A stretch of 64,000 nt of DNA from assembly GCA_022496185.1 (NCBI GenBank), contig WTXG01000002.1, forward strand, positions 1-64,000, read 5' to 3'. The notes beneath the pieces were generated by a model. That model saw only the letters and a list, made by a program, of their open reading frames with translations. It was not told the origin of the DNA and searched no databases. Below are positions 10,942-23,715 of this stretch, piece by piece. The stretch's first letter is position 1; every line of letters begins with the position of its first letter. Origin of the DNA: Multifurca ochricompacta (taxonomy: Eukaryota > Basidiomycota > Agaricomycetes > Russulales > Russulaceae). Made by a program: the position numbers and the translations under genes.

Positions 10942-12035
10942 TCACCACCACACCCTTCTCATCTGGCTCCATGGTGACACTGGGTTGCATGCACGTGAGC
11001 ATGAGGCATGTACATAATCGAGATAGAAAGCGCGCCTCGCAAGATTATCAACTAAGTAGTCCGCTTTACTCGTGACCATTTGTTCCCTTGAATGTGAAGT
11101 AACAACCGCAAGCGTTGTGCAGCCCGCGGCTTTACCGCTCTGTACACCAGCTGGCGCATCTTCTACCACAAGACCTGTGCGTGTGCGCCATAGTCTGCAA
11201 TCAGCTTCTTTTCCAGTGACACGGACCACCGTACAAGGTTTGAGAACGCACATCTTTTTGGATTTACGCCACATCGATAGGCTCCAAGCAAATACGGATC
11301 CGGCCTTTTCCAGGTAGCACTCGAGAGAAGCCCTGAAGCGAACCTAACAAAAAACTTACATTGGCTTGCCATGGTCCACATCCTCCGCAAAAACGATTGT
11401 TTCTGGAGGGGCAATGTCCACAGACTCGAGGGCTGCGGAGCCGTATGCCCGTGTTGCGCTTGTGCAGATCGTCCAACGGTCGCTACCCTGCAGCTGTATT
11501 CGTGACCTCTAAATCAGCGCCGGTTTCCGTACTCGCAGTGTATTCAGGCGAAACACGCACGTTGTCAATAATATTGCGCACGCCAGGAAGGAGGAGGATA
11601 CCCGGCAGCCCGTTCTCCTTGGATGTAGTGATGATTTCCTCTTCGAACCGCGCGACCTCCCGCTGTGCATGTCGTTAGTCGGGTTGCCCACCATTAGAAA
11701 GCCACAGAAGGAATTACCTCAAGTTTTTCTGGATCTGTAATTCTGCAGAATCTCTCTAGGGTTTCGACTGTACGTACCCCGTGTGTGGCTGCGGCGTGCT
11801 TGAGCTCGTGGAGGGCAGAAAAGGTCGTCGGCGACGATTACACGCACTCTTCAGGATCTCCTGGACATTTATTTCTGGGTATGTCTTGGCGAAAACCTCC
11901 CATGCGCCTGCAACTCCCGCCGTCGAGTCTATAAGCGTTCCGTCCATGTCGAACAGACTGCCAATGGATGAGTTCGGCCTCTATTCGTTCGTAAGCGACC
12001 TACATCGCATCAAAATGGAGCGAGATAACCGGCAT
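10942..12035 (-). CDS. HAD-superfamily phosphatase (GPP1/DOG-like)
   Basis: The start at 12035 gives MPVISLHFDAI, then an intron with a GTAGGT donor, then LFDMDGTLIDSTAGV. That is HAD motif I, with DxD as nucleophile and acid/base. Later exons carry LPGV (cap), ETIVFAEDVDHGKP and VVEDAPAGVQSGKAAG (motif IV with conserved acidic residues), then TTLAVVTSHSREQM. The family hydrolyses small phospho-sugars: glycerol-3-phosphate (GPP) or 2-deoxyglucose-6-phosphate (DOG) in yeasts. Substrate cannot be told from sequence. The 3' end is uncertain: a read-through stop lies at 10942, but a spliced end near 10925 reading GVVVTITTP also fits. It converges on the Bin3 gene. Confidence 0.8.
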
Positions 12036-12663
12036 CTCAGACGCTCTGCTGAGGAGTATGATTAATGTGGGTGAAAGTGGTGAGGCGCCAAAAAACAGTG
12101 TCGACTTTATACAAAGATTTTTGCAACATCCCGAATTACCCGGGGCCCCCCGCCGGCGGATCGCGGCAGCGTAGCGATGTTCTCGTTGTCCGCGCCTTCT
12201 CTGAGGACCAGCCCTTCCCGGTATCAAATCGTATTCATACGAAAGCGAAAATGTAAACCAGGGATCCTGCCGCTCCTACATGTTCCCAGGGTCTTGTCCT
12301 CGGTCCTCAGGTACTATTTTCGCTGTTCCAAGCCAAGGAGAGGGGGTCTTTGTGTGGCAACCTCCCATCGATTGTACTGATCACACAAATATGACAACTT
12401 CTGGCTTGTAATCAACCAGGCACCGAGCTGAGTCATGGCTGACTCTGTTCGTTTTCATTGTCATAGATCATAGATAGATAGAGTTATATTCACCCTTTGA
12501 TAACGTGTGACATACACCATAGGTGCACAAGAATAGACTATCTTCTGAGAGTCCTTAGAATGTCCACCGCATGTATATTCTGTGCCGTGCCAACCCGAGG
12601 GTCATGCACCCGCGCCACGTCACGAACGGACCGTCGGGCTGTAGTGCGAGTGCGACATTTCTG

Positions 12664-14536
12664 ATGCGGTACACCACAGCGCTCGCACTCGCACTCGCAC
12701 TCGCAGTGCGCATTTCCATAGCGTTGCTTACACGTACATTTTTCCAACCAGATGAGTATTTTCAAGCTCTGGAACCAGCGCATCATCTTGTTTTTGGATA
12801 TGGCGATTTAACCTGGGAATGGACGTCTAAACCGCCCATTCGTAGCATCTTGTACCCCGCCTTGAACGTTCCCGTTTATTGGCTACTCAAAATTCTCCGT
12901 CTGGACGGGACGGTTCTTCTGGTGTGTTGGACCGGCTTCCCGAACTTTATCCCAGACATCTACTCACGAAACAAAGATCGCTGCGCCAAAGGTCATACAC
13001 GGAATTCTGGCCGCCGGGACAGATATATGGGTTCGGGAGATTGCACGGAAGACTCTTGGTCCAAGATACGTCCCTGCGACTGTAAGTGATTGTCGGTTTG
13101 CACTTAGTTGTATCTGATACAGAACGTTCGCAAGTTCTTCCTTTCTTTGACGTCCTTCTTTCACGCTTTATCCTTATCCAGATCACTCTCTAACTCCTTG
13201 GAGACGACATTCACGACTGGTGCACTGAGTCATTACCCTTGGCACACCTCCGTCCCCCCCAATAGGTAGGCCAGATACACTATCCCCACATACGAGACGA
13301 ATTTTGTATCCATACAGACTACAGCTTCAAAAGTTTTTGGTGTTCGTGGCCCTGGCTTGCTCGGTCCGTATCACCAGCGCCATCACATGGGTGTTTATCT
13401 TTCCACCGCTATTGTGGCAACTCCGTCATAATTCTGGCTTACTACGTGCATTCATCACTGACACAATTTCCGTCGTGTACGTCCGTTCATGAGCATCTTT
13501 GGTTCACCCTTGTTCACGCGCGTTGCCTTAGATGCGTGGCGTTATGCTTGCTTTTCACACTCGACAGTGCATACAACGGCACGCCAACGTTCGCTCCGCT
13601 CAACTTTCTTCGCGTCAATGCATCGTCCGTCTCACTCTTCTACGGCTCCGCACCATGGCACTACTATCTCATTCAGGCGCTACCGCTACTGGCAGGACCC
13701 GCCCTGCCCTTTGTCTTACACGGAGTCTATCTTGCTTTTACGCGATTAGTCCGCTGAAGCTGCTGCTGTACACTGTGTTATCGACCGGCACTGCTTCTCG
13801 TGTATCGGGCACAAGGAATGGCGCTTCCTACACCCTCTTGTACCTGCTATGCACGTCCTTGCTGCAAGCTCCCTCGTTTCAATATACGATCGCAAAGGAT
13901 CCCGTCGTAATACTCACAGCTCGTCATTAAACATCAAACGTACTCATGCCGTTGTCCTTGCACTGCTGTCCCTGGCACCTGCTCTCTACGCAGCGCGTTG
14001 GCACTCCTCGGCGCAGATCAGTGTACTCTCACATCTTAGGGATCTGCCAGAGGCGGAACTGCTCAGCGTTGGGTTCTTAATGCCTTGTCACTCAACCCAG
14101 CACAGTCGCACCTACACCGGCCCATCCCCGTATGGCGCTGGGCTGCGAGCCCCGTTGCAGTATGCCCAGAGGTCCTTCACTTACGCACTTTTCAACTGAC
14201 TATATCTTCTCCCTTGACAGTGGAGAGGACCTCCGCACATATCAAGACGAGACCGATATATTCTTCAAGAGTCCTGTGACATTTCTCACCATGCGGTTTC
14301 CCGAACTCGTCGACACCACTTTTCCACCTTCATCGGATGCGCCACGTCGTTATACGTGGCCAAGCCACCTGGTATTTTTTGGTGCACTGCTTCGCGAGCC
14401 AGGCGTTGAGGATGTGTTGCGAGTCAAGGGGTACACGGAGACTTGGAGCGCGGGCAATGGAATTGAGGAGGACCCGAGGCGACGGGGCCAGTTAAGAGTT
14501 TGGCGCTGGAACGCCTCAGACATTGTAAGAGAATAG
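12664..14536 (+). CDS. GPI10: GPI mannosyltransferase 3 (GPI10/PIG-B, GT22)
   Basis: Adds the third, alpha-1,2-linked mannose to the GPI anchor precursor in the ER lumen. The ATG at 12664 opens a hydrophobic leader made partly of an Ala-Leu repeat, then RTFFQPDEYFQALEPAH (the GT22 luminal catalytic loop) and GDLTWEW. Downstream are VIHGILAAGTD, LSLSRSLSNSLET, GTPTFAPLNFLR, a WHYYLIQALP loop, and the hydrophilic end TDIFFKSPVTF. About eight introns. Two frame breaks occur in the last third, near CCC at 14096-14098 and GG at 14134-14135. Adding one base to each run restores the conserved frame, so I read them as likely sequence errors rather than gene loss. Confidence 0.85.
12681..12710 (+). 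repeat. Coding hexanucleotide repeat in the GPI10 leader
   Basis: Four near-perfect units of CTCGCA lie inside the first exon and encode the Ala-Leu run of the N-terminal membrane segment. The unit length keeps frame, so copy-number change would lengthen or shorten the hydrophobic leader. Confidence 0.7.
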
Positions 14537-15540
14537 CCATGTGTGTGCATCTATTGTTTGCCAACTCAAGGAGTCCGGAGGGCTAGAGACCTTTCGATCC
14601 TAAGCGGCGAGCATAGGTCCCCACGAGTGAAGGGGACAACACAGTCTATGTGTAAAGACCACTCTTGACTGGGTTTTGTTTGATCGCCTAGTATGCCAGC
14701 TCTCCGACTTGGATACTAGCTAGTGATTGCACTCTGTGATGTCTCAGGTTGCCTGACAACTTGGTATATATCTAGCAATATGGCGTGTGAACCCAATGCA
14801 TGGATGAGTGGGGTTCTTATACCTTAGTTAGCTAACAAAATCCACGCCGCCCACTCAATCCCAACCATTTCACTCGTCATTTCTCGTTGTCGGAGTGATT
14901 GTTGAATGGGTGCAAGAATGGCTACTTAACCCGGAGTCACACGGAGAACGGGGAACCGAACTCATAATCCTACGTTGGAGAAGGGCAATCAGGTTTCACC
15001 TCGTCACACTTCCCATGTCCATCAACGAACGTGCTGGACGGGTTGGACGGATCCGAGGCGGTGCGAGCTGTACTAAGCTTATCATTAATAACGTGACCCA
15101 AAGGCCTTGGCACGTGCGCCGCAAACGTTGCGCTGATTTATATTTCTGTGGGTACAGGAACAAGGCGGTTCATGCTTTAATTTCGCTTTTGTTTTGTTTT
15201 TTTTCAACTATGCACGGCAATATCTCCTCTCTCAGACGAGCATACACTAACACTATGTGACACTCGCTGTAAGGATCCAGGCGTTGGGTGAGCGTTGCAC
15301 TCGAGGCAGCGGTGTTTCTTTTTTGATAGAGTCGTGGATGTAGCGATTTCACGATCAACAATAATGCTCGATTGGTCTATTGTCGACAATTAATAGGAGG
15401 TCAGGCAGACCACTTGACCCTTGACTGGGGGTAATCAAGAATGATTCCATTCAAAAGCCATCATTGTCTGTTAGCCATAATGTCTTCCTCCGTACCCCTT
15501 CTCATGTCTCATATAGAAATGGAATAACCTGGCCGACCCG
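14537..15540. other. Intergenic region, nothing recognised
   Basis: About 1 kb between GPI10 and the first DUF6535 copy. Open frames here (for example 14895-15260) show no domain and no homology I recognise. No tRNA or LTR ends were found. Confidence 0.4.
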
Positions 15541-17468
15541 CGGGCCATGAAGCACAAGTTCAGGTTACTGCTATATCCGAGCCCACAAACGCTGCAGATT
15601 CTCAACGTGCGGGTATGTGGAATCAGACTTGAACTATGAAGAATCTCCCTTTTTACTCGTGCCACAGGCGAGAATTATGGGGACTCCCCGGCAAGCTGTG
15701 GCAAATGTACTTGATTGAGTCGGAGAAGCAGGATAACGAGATCACCGAAAGCTGGAAGGGAGATACGGAAGGCATCCTCGTGTTTGTGAGTGTCAACACC
15801 TCTCCCCGTCCTTTATCTGAAATGATACAAAGACTGGTCTTTTCTCAGCGACCGTTGCTGCTTTCATCATTGAAGGCTACAAGAAGTTGTCTCCCGACTC
15901 CGGTGACTCAGCCACTGCGCTGCTAAAAACAGATATCCCAGCAACTTGTCGACATCTCAAACGGAGCGCCTGCCCAAATCCCGAGCAATCCACCATTCAA
16001 CCAACGGCCTCCGCTGTTCGTGTCAACGTGATGTGGTTCCTCAGTTTGGTCCTTAGTCTGACATGTGCGCTTTCTGCGACATTGATGCAACAATAGTCGC
16101 GACGTTACCTCGAGCTCGCACGGCGCCGTGGTGCGCCGCATATACATTCTATGGGATCCAGGGGTTCAGAATGTCTCGGGCCATCGAGACAATGCCCACT
16201 CTCTTCCATATATCCTTCTTCCTCTTCTTCGTGGGTCTCATTGACTTCCTTCTCCCCATCAATGAGACTGTCGCCTTCTTCACTCTTTGCTGGATTGCAG
16301 CTTTCACAGTCGTGTAGGCGATATTGACGGTCTTACCGAACTTTTTTTCCAACTGTCCGTATCGCACGCCACTATCCGGAATCACTTGGCGCTTATCCCA
16401 GTTCTCTGTGCTCTGGACCTTGCGGGCCATCCGGACAATTGAAGGCCCCTTTCATGATCTCATGTTGTCAATGTGGCGATTGAGTCATCGAGGCGAGATG
16501 GAGGGGGATCACGGGCCAACCAAGTGGAGGGAAATCCTTGAAGAACAAGTCCGTACGCATCGAAAGTGGCTTTCAGATGGCCTCCGGCGGAGCGTTGAGC
16601 TTAGTGCTACCGGGGCACCCTGGCGGGTAGATGCCAGTCGACTGGACCCTCACGGCGCTCGATGAAGACAAAGAGATTGAAGACTTTGCCGCACGCGTGC
16701 CTGGATTTTTTGACTCTCGCGCCGTCCCAGATGCACCGTCAGCAATCCTTTCCCTCATGGAGACTCCACAGGATCAGCCGACATCAGATCCAATCCTCGG
16801 ATCCCGCCTTGGTGACCTCCTCAAGACATGGATTTCGGGAACTTCACCATTGCCAGAGGAGTCGCGCAGGAACCGACTACGCGTGTGTCTGAGGTGTCCC
16901 TGGTATTGTGGGAGAGCATACATTAGATCCGAGAACTTAGTTACATTGCCATCCTATGTCTGCGCCGTTTTTGCAAGCTCTGAAATGACTCGCCACATTC
17001 AAACAGAAGACGACGTCGCTGCGCGTATTATTGGACGCTGCTTTGGGTCACTGGTCGTAAAAATACTTTTGAATGATGTCAACGCCCGCATTGGTGTGGG
17101 CCTTCGAATCAATGAGGGAGAGTTGCATGCCTGTCTGCTATTCTTGGCACGACAAGCGGCGAGGTGATGGGTTGGCTCAGTCAACATGGCACCCTCGACC
17201 TTGTAGACGTGGTTTCCTTGGTGTCCAGTGAGACCATCTAAGCGCAGACAATGTCCTGCTGGATGTGCTGGATATATTCCAAAAGACGCTCGACATTCTC
17301 GCCTCTTCACTTCTTCGACTTGACCCAGTCGATCGCGCTGAACTGTCGCTGGATCAAGTGATACTATTCCAAGATGTGTGCTTGAAGGCCTCGAATACGA
17401 CAGCGCCTGATCACTGGCTTCGGGAACAGCTGAAGTGGATATCGGAAAATTTACCGTCTATCCCATAG
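15541..17468 (+). pseudogene. DUF6535 membrane protein, copy A (broken)
   Basis: Family features: GKLWQMYLIESEKQDNEITE (15697), WKGDTEGILVF before a donor, then TGLFSATVAAFIIEGYKKL (15851) and a membrane hairpin VMWFLSLVLSLTCALSATLM (16031). The function of the family is unknown; its members are abundant in Agaricomycetes. The Trp codon of the conserved QQW motif is TAG at 16095-16097, a substitution. About 20 nt are missing just after it compared with copies B and C. Single-base breaks follow at 17126 (ttgca) and 17238, plus one in an A-run near 15926. No in-frame Met is evident in the first exon. The nonsense change and deletion make this the best-supported pseudogene of the array. The C-terminal part (LDIFQKTLDIL near 17269) is still readable. 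Confidence 0.75.
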
Positions 17469-19246
17469 GAGGTGCGCCAGACAGTGGTTACGTCGACCGT
17501 TCGGCTTCAGTGCCACTTTGAAATGATTTGTCTCTTATATTTGTACCTACACGCGTTCAGTCCTGCTTTTATTCTACATCTCTGCCTGACAATTACACTT
17601 GCATTTGCATGTCTGTGGCTAGTTTCCATGCTCCACCGTCTTGCTGGATGGCAACTTGTTATAGACATTATTCACTGCATCCCCTTAGCTCGCCTGTCAC
17701 TGGAATGCAACTGCAACCAGTAAGACAGGGTGCAGATAACAGTTGTTAGACCCAATTCCCAGTCCCAGTCTAGCGCCGTCTGAGTGGTGATTTTGTTGCC
17801 ATTCCATCAGACCATCATGGATGAGTCGACGTTGCTTATTACGTTAACGTACGCCTAAGTACAAAAACCCGCCCATGTAACGTGCTGTCTGACGCTTCAC
17901 TGTCCTTTTGTTTTACGTCCTCTAACAGAAACGCTGCGCGACTCAGAGCTACGCCAACGACGACAACACAATTAATCGATTTCACTTCACACACATCGAA
18001 AGTTCTCGTGCTGTGTTAAAATAATAATAGAATACACCACGTACTGATTTAAATTTAGCCGCTGTCTCGTATCGCGTATACGTAAAATTATCACCCAATG
18101 CCACCTGTAAAATAAAAAACGATATATTTATATGTTGTGCTGCCCTGTCGGAGTTCTGACCTCAGACCACGCACATCAGTAGGAAGTGTGATAATGGCCA
18201 AAATGAAGGGCCTGTGTAGGGAACACTACAGTCCTACAGTCCACTTTCAGAGGTTTTGGTTTTTTCGCATTTTGGGTACCACACGATGTGATACGGCCCC
18301 GAACGGGCGCAGTATCAAGGTTCAGACCAGTGGGCGATGTTTTTCACAAATGAATGTGCAAGTGCAGAGATGGGGTGTGGTAGTTGGTCATATGCGGCCA
18401 ACACCGGAACCATGTACATACGCTGAACTCGAGACTCTAGACCACTGAATGAATATTGCAACAGTGACACCATGTTCAAATGTTGCCGAGTCTCAATAAT
18501 CCTAGGGCGTCATTGGATCCTCCGTTGTGTCCGCTTTCATGTGTGACATGTTGATGGTCCTGCCAAACGTACTTATCGCGTCAGGCTTCCCTGTTCATTT
18601 CATATACCGGCTCCTCGTGTTCGGGAGTTTTGCGGCCGTCCAAAAACAGGTGATCCTGAAGCTGTCCCGCATGCGGCCCCGGCATCGATATTCCGCAGCA
18701 AGGCGCTACCCAAGGGCGGTACCAACAAGTGCAGGTGCCTCCCCAGTAGCTATGAGCGAAAAAAAAGGGTTTCTAGATAGGATTAACAAAATTCGTGAAG
18801 TGAAGAGGGTTGTGGTGTGGCCCAGCTTCAGCAGTTGAATCATTTGGGGGATACTACTATAAGCTAACTAATAAGAGCTGGCCAGTGGTGGCCCCTTGCT
18901 TACGTACTCAGCGAAGATGTAAGATAATATAATTTCCTTATTAGTGATAATGCATTCAGGTCTCGACAACCACATTGTCAATTGCAATTGTCTATTTTTG
19001 TTGGGTTACTGACGATAATGTGATACTCACGAGTGGTTAAAATGCCGTACCAGCGCCAGCCATTGTATGCTTCAGGTGATTGACACGGATAGTGATATGT
19101 GATCGACAATGATACCTGATTGGTATCACTCATATTAAAGAACTACTTGTCAAAAGAAAAGAAGATGATGATATCTAAGGTCCGACTTGCTTATAAGCCT
19201 CGTCCGTTCGGTTGGCGTGCCTCCTTTCTTTGCAGCCATCCCCAGT
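17469..19246. other. Intergenic region, nothing recognised
   Basis: About 1.8 kb between DUF6535 copies A and B. It is not a recognisable copy of either gene. Open frames at 18137-18448 and 18527-18838 show no domain. AT-rich patches occur near 18010-18130. Confidence 0.4.
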
Positions 19247-21316
19247 ATGGCCTCTTCCAACCCTGGTATCACGAACTTGGATGTTGAGGCTCAGTTTCCT
19301 ACTGCTGATGCTCCGACTGCGAATGCTGCTACATCCAGGGCGACCAGAGCCGCAGAGAACATAGAGGCTCAACGCGCTGGTGTGTAAATTTGAGCGTGAC
19401 AAGGTCATTATCTCACTCTTCAACAGGGGAGAGTTATGGAGATCCCTCTGGCAAGTTGTGGTCGATGTACCTCACTGAGGCCGAGAAGCAGGACAAGGAG
19501 ATAACGGAAAGTTGGAAGGGAGATACTGATGGCATCCTCGTGTTTGTGAGTGCCAAGTCATTCCCATTTTTCTTATTCCTCTCAAGTCTTGGTGAAGACT
19601 GGTCTTTTTTCGGCCACCGTTGCAGCTTTTATCATAGAAAGCTATAAAAAATTATCTCCGGATTCGGCGATGCAACGATCGCATTGCTCACACAAATATC
19701 TTATCAACTTGTCAATATCTCGAACGGGAAGCCTCTCGAGGACTTCACGCCACTAAGTAATGCTCCATTTAAGCCGAGTCCGTCCGCCATCAGGGTCAAC
19801 GTGATGTGGTTCCTCAGCTTGGTTCTCAGTTTAACCTGCGCACTCTCCGCGACATTGATGCAGCAATGGGCTCGGCGGTATTTGGAACTCGCCCAACGCC
19901 GCGGCGCCCCACACAAGCGCGCCCGTATGCGGCATACATATTCCACGGGATCAAGGGGTTCGGAATGTCTCGGGCCGTCGAGGCAATGCCCACGCTCCTC
20001 CACATTCCGTCTTCCTCTTCTTCGCCGGCCTCGTCGACTTCCTTTACCCTATCAACAAGACCATCGCCTTCTGCGTCCTTGGTTACGTCTCGGCATTTAC
20101 CTTTGCGTATCTGGTATTGACTGCGTTGCCGAGCTTGTTCCTCGATAGCCCGTATCGCACCCCACTCTCCGAATTCACTTGGCGTATATCTCAGATTGTC
20201 ATACTCGTCGTCTTTACGCTTATCGGGAAGATCGAAGGTCTCATTCACGAGTCCTTTATCGCTGTATAACCCGGCTCGTCTGCGCGAAACTGGCCCCTTT
20301 CGTGGACTTATCCAATGGAGGGAAACACTCGAGGGCCAAATCTCCAAGCACCGGAAGTGGCTCTCGGATGGCTTGCGGCGTAGTGTTGAACTCAGCGCTA
20401 CTGAAGCACCGTGGATAGTGGATGCAAACGCTCTCACCTGGACCCTCACGGCTCTAGATGAAGACAAAGAGATTGAAGACTTTGCCACACGCGTGCCTGG
20501 ATTTTTTGACTCTCGCGCCGTCCCAGATGCACCTTCAGCAATCCTTTCCCTCATGGAGACTCCACAGGATCAGCCGACGTCTGATCCAATCCTCGGATCC
20601 CGCCTTAGTGACCTCCTCAAGACATGCATTCCGGGAACTTCACCATTGCCAGAGGATTTGCGCAGAAATCGACTACGCGTGTGTCTGAAGAGTCTTTGGT
20701 ATTGCGCAGAAGCATATGCTCGGCTCAAGAAGTCAACACCTTTACCATCATATGTCCGCGCCGTTTTCGCAAGCCCCGAGATAACCCGCCGTATTCAAAC
20801 AGAAAAGACTCGCTGCGCGTATTATTGGACGATGTTTTGGATCGCTGATCGTAAAAAAACTTTCGGATGATGTCAAGCCCGCACTGGTGCGAGCCTTCGA
20901 ATCGATGAGGGAGAGTTGGCATGCATGTCTGCTATTCTTGGCACGACAAGCGGCGAGGTGATGTTTTGGCTCGGTCAACCCGGCGCCCTTGACCTTGCGA
21001 GCGTGGTTTCCTTGGTGTCCAGCGAAATTGTCCCCCTGATTGAAGGCAAAGTATCATCTGACGTGCTGGACATATTCCAAAAGACGCTCGACATCCTTAC
21101 TCCAACACTAGTTCAGCTTGACCAGAACACCAACACCGAACTACCACCGGACCAAGTGACGCTATTCCAAATGTGTATTCGAAGTTCTTGAATGCGCCAG
21201 TGCCTCAGGAATGGCTGCAGGAACAGCTGAAGCAGATATCGGAAAAACTTCCTGTAATTCCCCAGGAGAGCAAGAGCAAGAGCAAGAGCAAGAGAGGTGA
21301 TAATGAGTATGCCTGA
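19247..21316 (+). pseudogene. DUF6535 membrane protein, copy B (frame-broken)
   Basis: The start ATG at 19247 opens a short Ala/Thr-rich exon, then SYGDPSGKLWSMYLTEAEKQ and WKGDTDGILVF with a GTGAGT donor. These are followed by TGLFSATVAAFIIESYKKL and the membrane hairpin VMWFLSLVLSLTCALSATLM. Frame breaks occur near 19943 (GG), 20005 (TT), 20802-20808 (an A-run and a C), 20875 and 21172. Most are restored by one extra base in a homopolymer. The middle (20459-20650) is nearly identical to copy A and the segment 20750-20880 nearly identical to copy C, so B looks like a mosaic. It ends in a Ser-Lys repeat and a stop at 21316. It may be functional if the breaks are sequence errors. Confidence 0.65.
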
Positions 21317-21826
21317 ACCGGAACCGGCACTAGGATCACGGACCAATATTCCTACTCATATAACGCGTGAGAGGGCTGCAGTGGATAGTGGGGTGTATGC
21401 TACTTGAATGGCCATGTCTTGTAGAGCGCCCTCACGCTTTCCATTATAACTACGAGATTGTACTGTCGCGCCAGGCAGTATTGTATACAGCTCTCTCCTC
21501 CCCAAATTCCTCCTGTAGCTTGAATGTCGACTCGCCTTGTGCTCGCCATGCCCGATCCATGTGTACATTTGAAACCCAGCATTGAGAGAGTTCTCTCTTT
21601 TCTCTGACCTTTAGGAATATGTGGGAGACTATAAAGCGAATAGCTCGGTCTTTGTGGTAGAAGACCACACTGAGTGACTAGTACCTATAAAGCGAACAGC
21701 TACAGTAATACAGTAAGCTACAAGTAAGAATGGTAAGAACCTCAGTCTTTGTGATAGTCTATCCGGACCGCCATCTCCGGTATCGTTGTCCCTGCGTGCT
21801 AGGGCTGCTATTCCAACACCAACAGA

Positions 21827-23715
21827 ATGGACCATGCCAACGTGAACCCAGAAACCGTCGTCGAAGGAGATATCGAGCTTGCTCGTGTTACTTCTGCCGA
21901 AAATTTGGAGCTTGGTATGTTGACTGAACTTTTGTTGAAAACCCTTCACCTACACACTTGGAAGGCAATCACTACAGGGACCCGTCTGGCAAGCTATGGT
22001 CCATGTACCTTACTGAGGCTGAAAAGCTGGATAAGGTGATGACTGAAAGCTGGAAGGGAGAGGCAGACAGCATTCTCGTGTTTGTGAGTGTCGACGTTCC
22101 TTCCCACTTTTATTCTTCACTCTTCTAACGAATACTGAAGACCGGTCTTTTCTCTGCTACCGTTGCGGCCTTCATTATTGAAAGCTACAAGAAGCTATCC
22201 CCCGATTCCGGCGAAGCAACTGTTATGCTACTCACACAGATATCTCAGCAACTCGTGAACATATCGAACGGGACGCCCCTTCAAACCACTCCAATGTCCG
22301 GTATCAATGCAACTTTCAAACCACCAGCTTCCGCTGTGAGGGTCAACGTGATATGGTTCCTCGGTTTGGTCCTCAGTCTCACCTCTGCCCTTCACGCGAC
22401 GTTATTCCAACAATGGGGCCGACGATATCTGGCGCTTTCGCAAACCCGTGGTTCACCTTATAAACGTGCGCGCATCCGGGCGTACATGTACGATGGCATT
22501 AAAGAGATTTCTTATCGACTTCCTTTTCCCTATCAACAAGACCGTTGCCTTCTGCGTTCTTGGCTACGTTTCGGCATTTACCCTTGCGTATTGGGTAATA
22601 ACGACATTACCGAACCTGGCTCTAAACTGTCCATACAGCACACCACTCACTCAAGCGGCATGGCAGGGATTAAATTATTACATGGTCATCCTCCTTCGAG
22701 ACCTCCAACTGCTCGCTTTTTTTGTAAATTCACATGGTGGATTAAGCTCAGGCTTCAGATCCGCCAGTGCCGGAGGTGGTATTCTGATGGCTTACAGCGG
22801 AGCATTGAGCTCGCCGCCACTGGGGAACCATGGATAGTGGATGCAAGCGCTCTCAAGTGGACGCTCGTGGTTTTAATGAGGATAAAGAAATTGAAGATTT
22901 TGTGGCACGCGTGCCCGGGTATTTCGACTCTTCCGCTGTCCAGGACCCGGCTTCAGCAATACTTTCTCTCATGGACGTCCAATCGATGTCCGACCTATCC
23001 TTGGCTCTCGTCTCCAGGAGCTTCTCGCGACCTGCGTGCCTGGAGCTTCTCTTCTCACAGAGGAGCTGCGCAAGAACAGACTGCGCGCGTGCCTGAGGTG
23101 TCTCTGGTATTGTGGAAAGGCATACACCGGGACTGAGAACTCAACCCCTTGCTATCATATGTCCGCGCCGTTTTCGCAAGCCCCGAGATAACCCGCCATA
23201 TTCAGACAGAAGAAGACCTCGCTGCGCGTATTATTGGACGATGTTTTGGATCACTGATCGTAAAAAAACTTTTGGATGATGTCAATGCCCGCACTGGTGT
23301 GGGCCTCCGTGCCAACGTGGCAGAGATAGGATGCCTGTCTGCTATTCTTGGCACGACAAGCGGCGAGGTTACGGGTTGGTTTAGACAGCCCGGCGCCATC
23401 GAACTCGCAAATATCGTTTCCCTGGTGTCTCGGGAGATCGACCTCTGGGCCACTAATAACATACCGTTGGAAGTGCTGGACATACTTCGAGTGACGCTCG
23501 ACGTCCTCACTACCGCATTTGTTCAAGTAGAACTGACCATGGACCTGCCGGGGGCTCAGGTGACGCATTTTTACGATGTGTACTTTGAGGCCGTGAACAC
23601 ACAGGCTTTTGATCGGTTGAGGAACGGGTTGGAGCAAATATACCAAAGATTGCTCCCAATCCGATTCCACCAGGTGGCGGAAAGAACAACTCAAGAATCC
23701 GAACCTGTGATGTGA
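21827..23715 (+). pseudogene. DUF6535 membrane protein, copy C (deleted and frame-broken)
   Basis: The start ATG at 21827 (MDHANVNPETVVEGDIELAR), an intron, then DPSGKLWSMYLTEAEKLDK and WKGEADSILVF with a GTGAGT donor. TGLFSATVAAFIIESYKKL (22139) and the hairpin VIWFLGLVLSLTSALHATL follow. Around 22505 about 60-75 nt that encode part of the second membrane segment in copies B and D are missing and the frame shifts. Further single-base breaks lie near 22876 (AA), 23000 (CC) and 23142 (TT). The C-terminal 188 residues (23149-23715) are clean. The larger deletion supports real decay. Same orientation as A and B, so this is a tandem family. Confidence 0.7.

Noticed and set aside
16031..16100. Reading the TAG in copy A as a sequence error like the other breaks
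   Set aside because: It is a base substitution in a Trp codon followed by a ~20-nt deletion, unlike the one-base run changes elsewhere, so real decay is favoured.
18137..18838. Two open frames between DUF6535 copies A and B
   Set aside because: Low information, no family motif, and no flanking splice signals that extend them into a credible protein.
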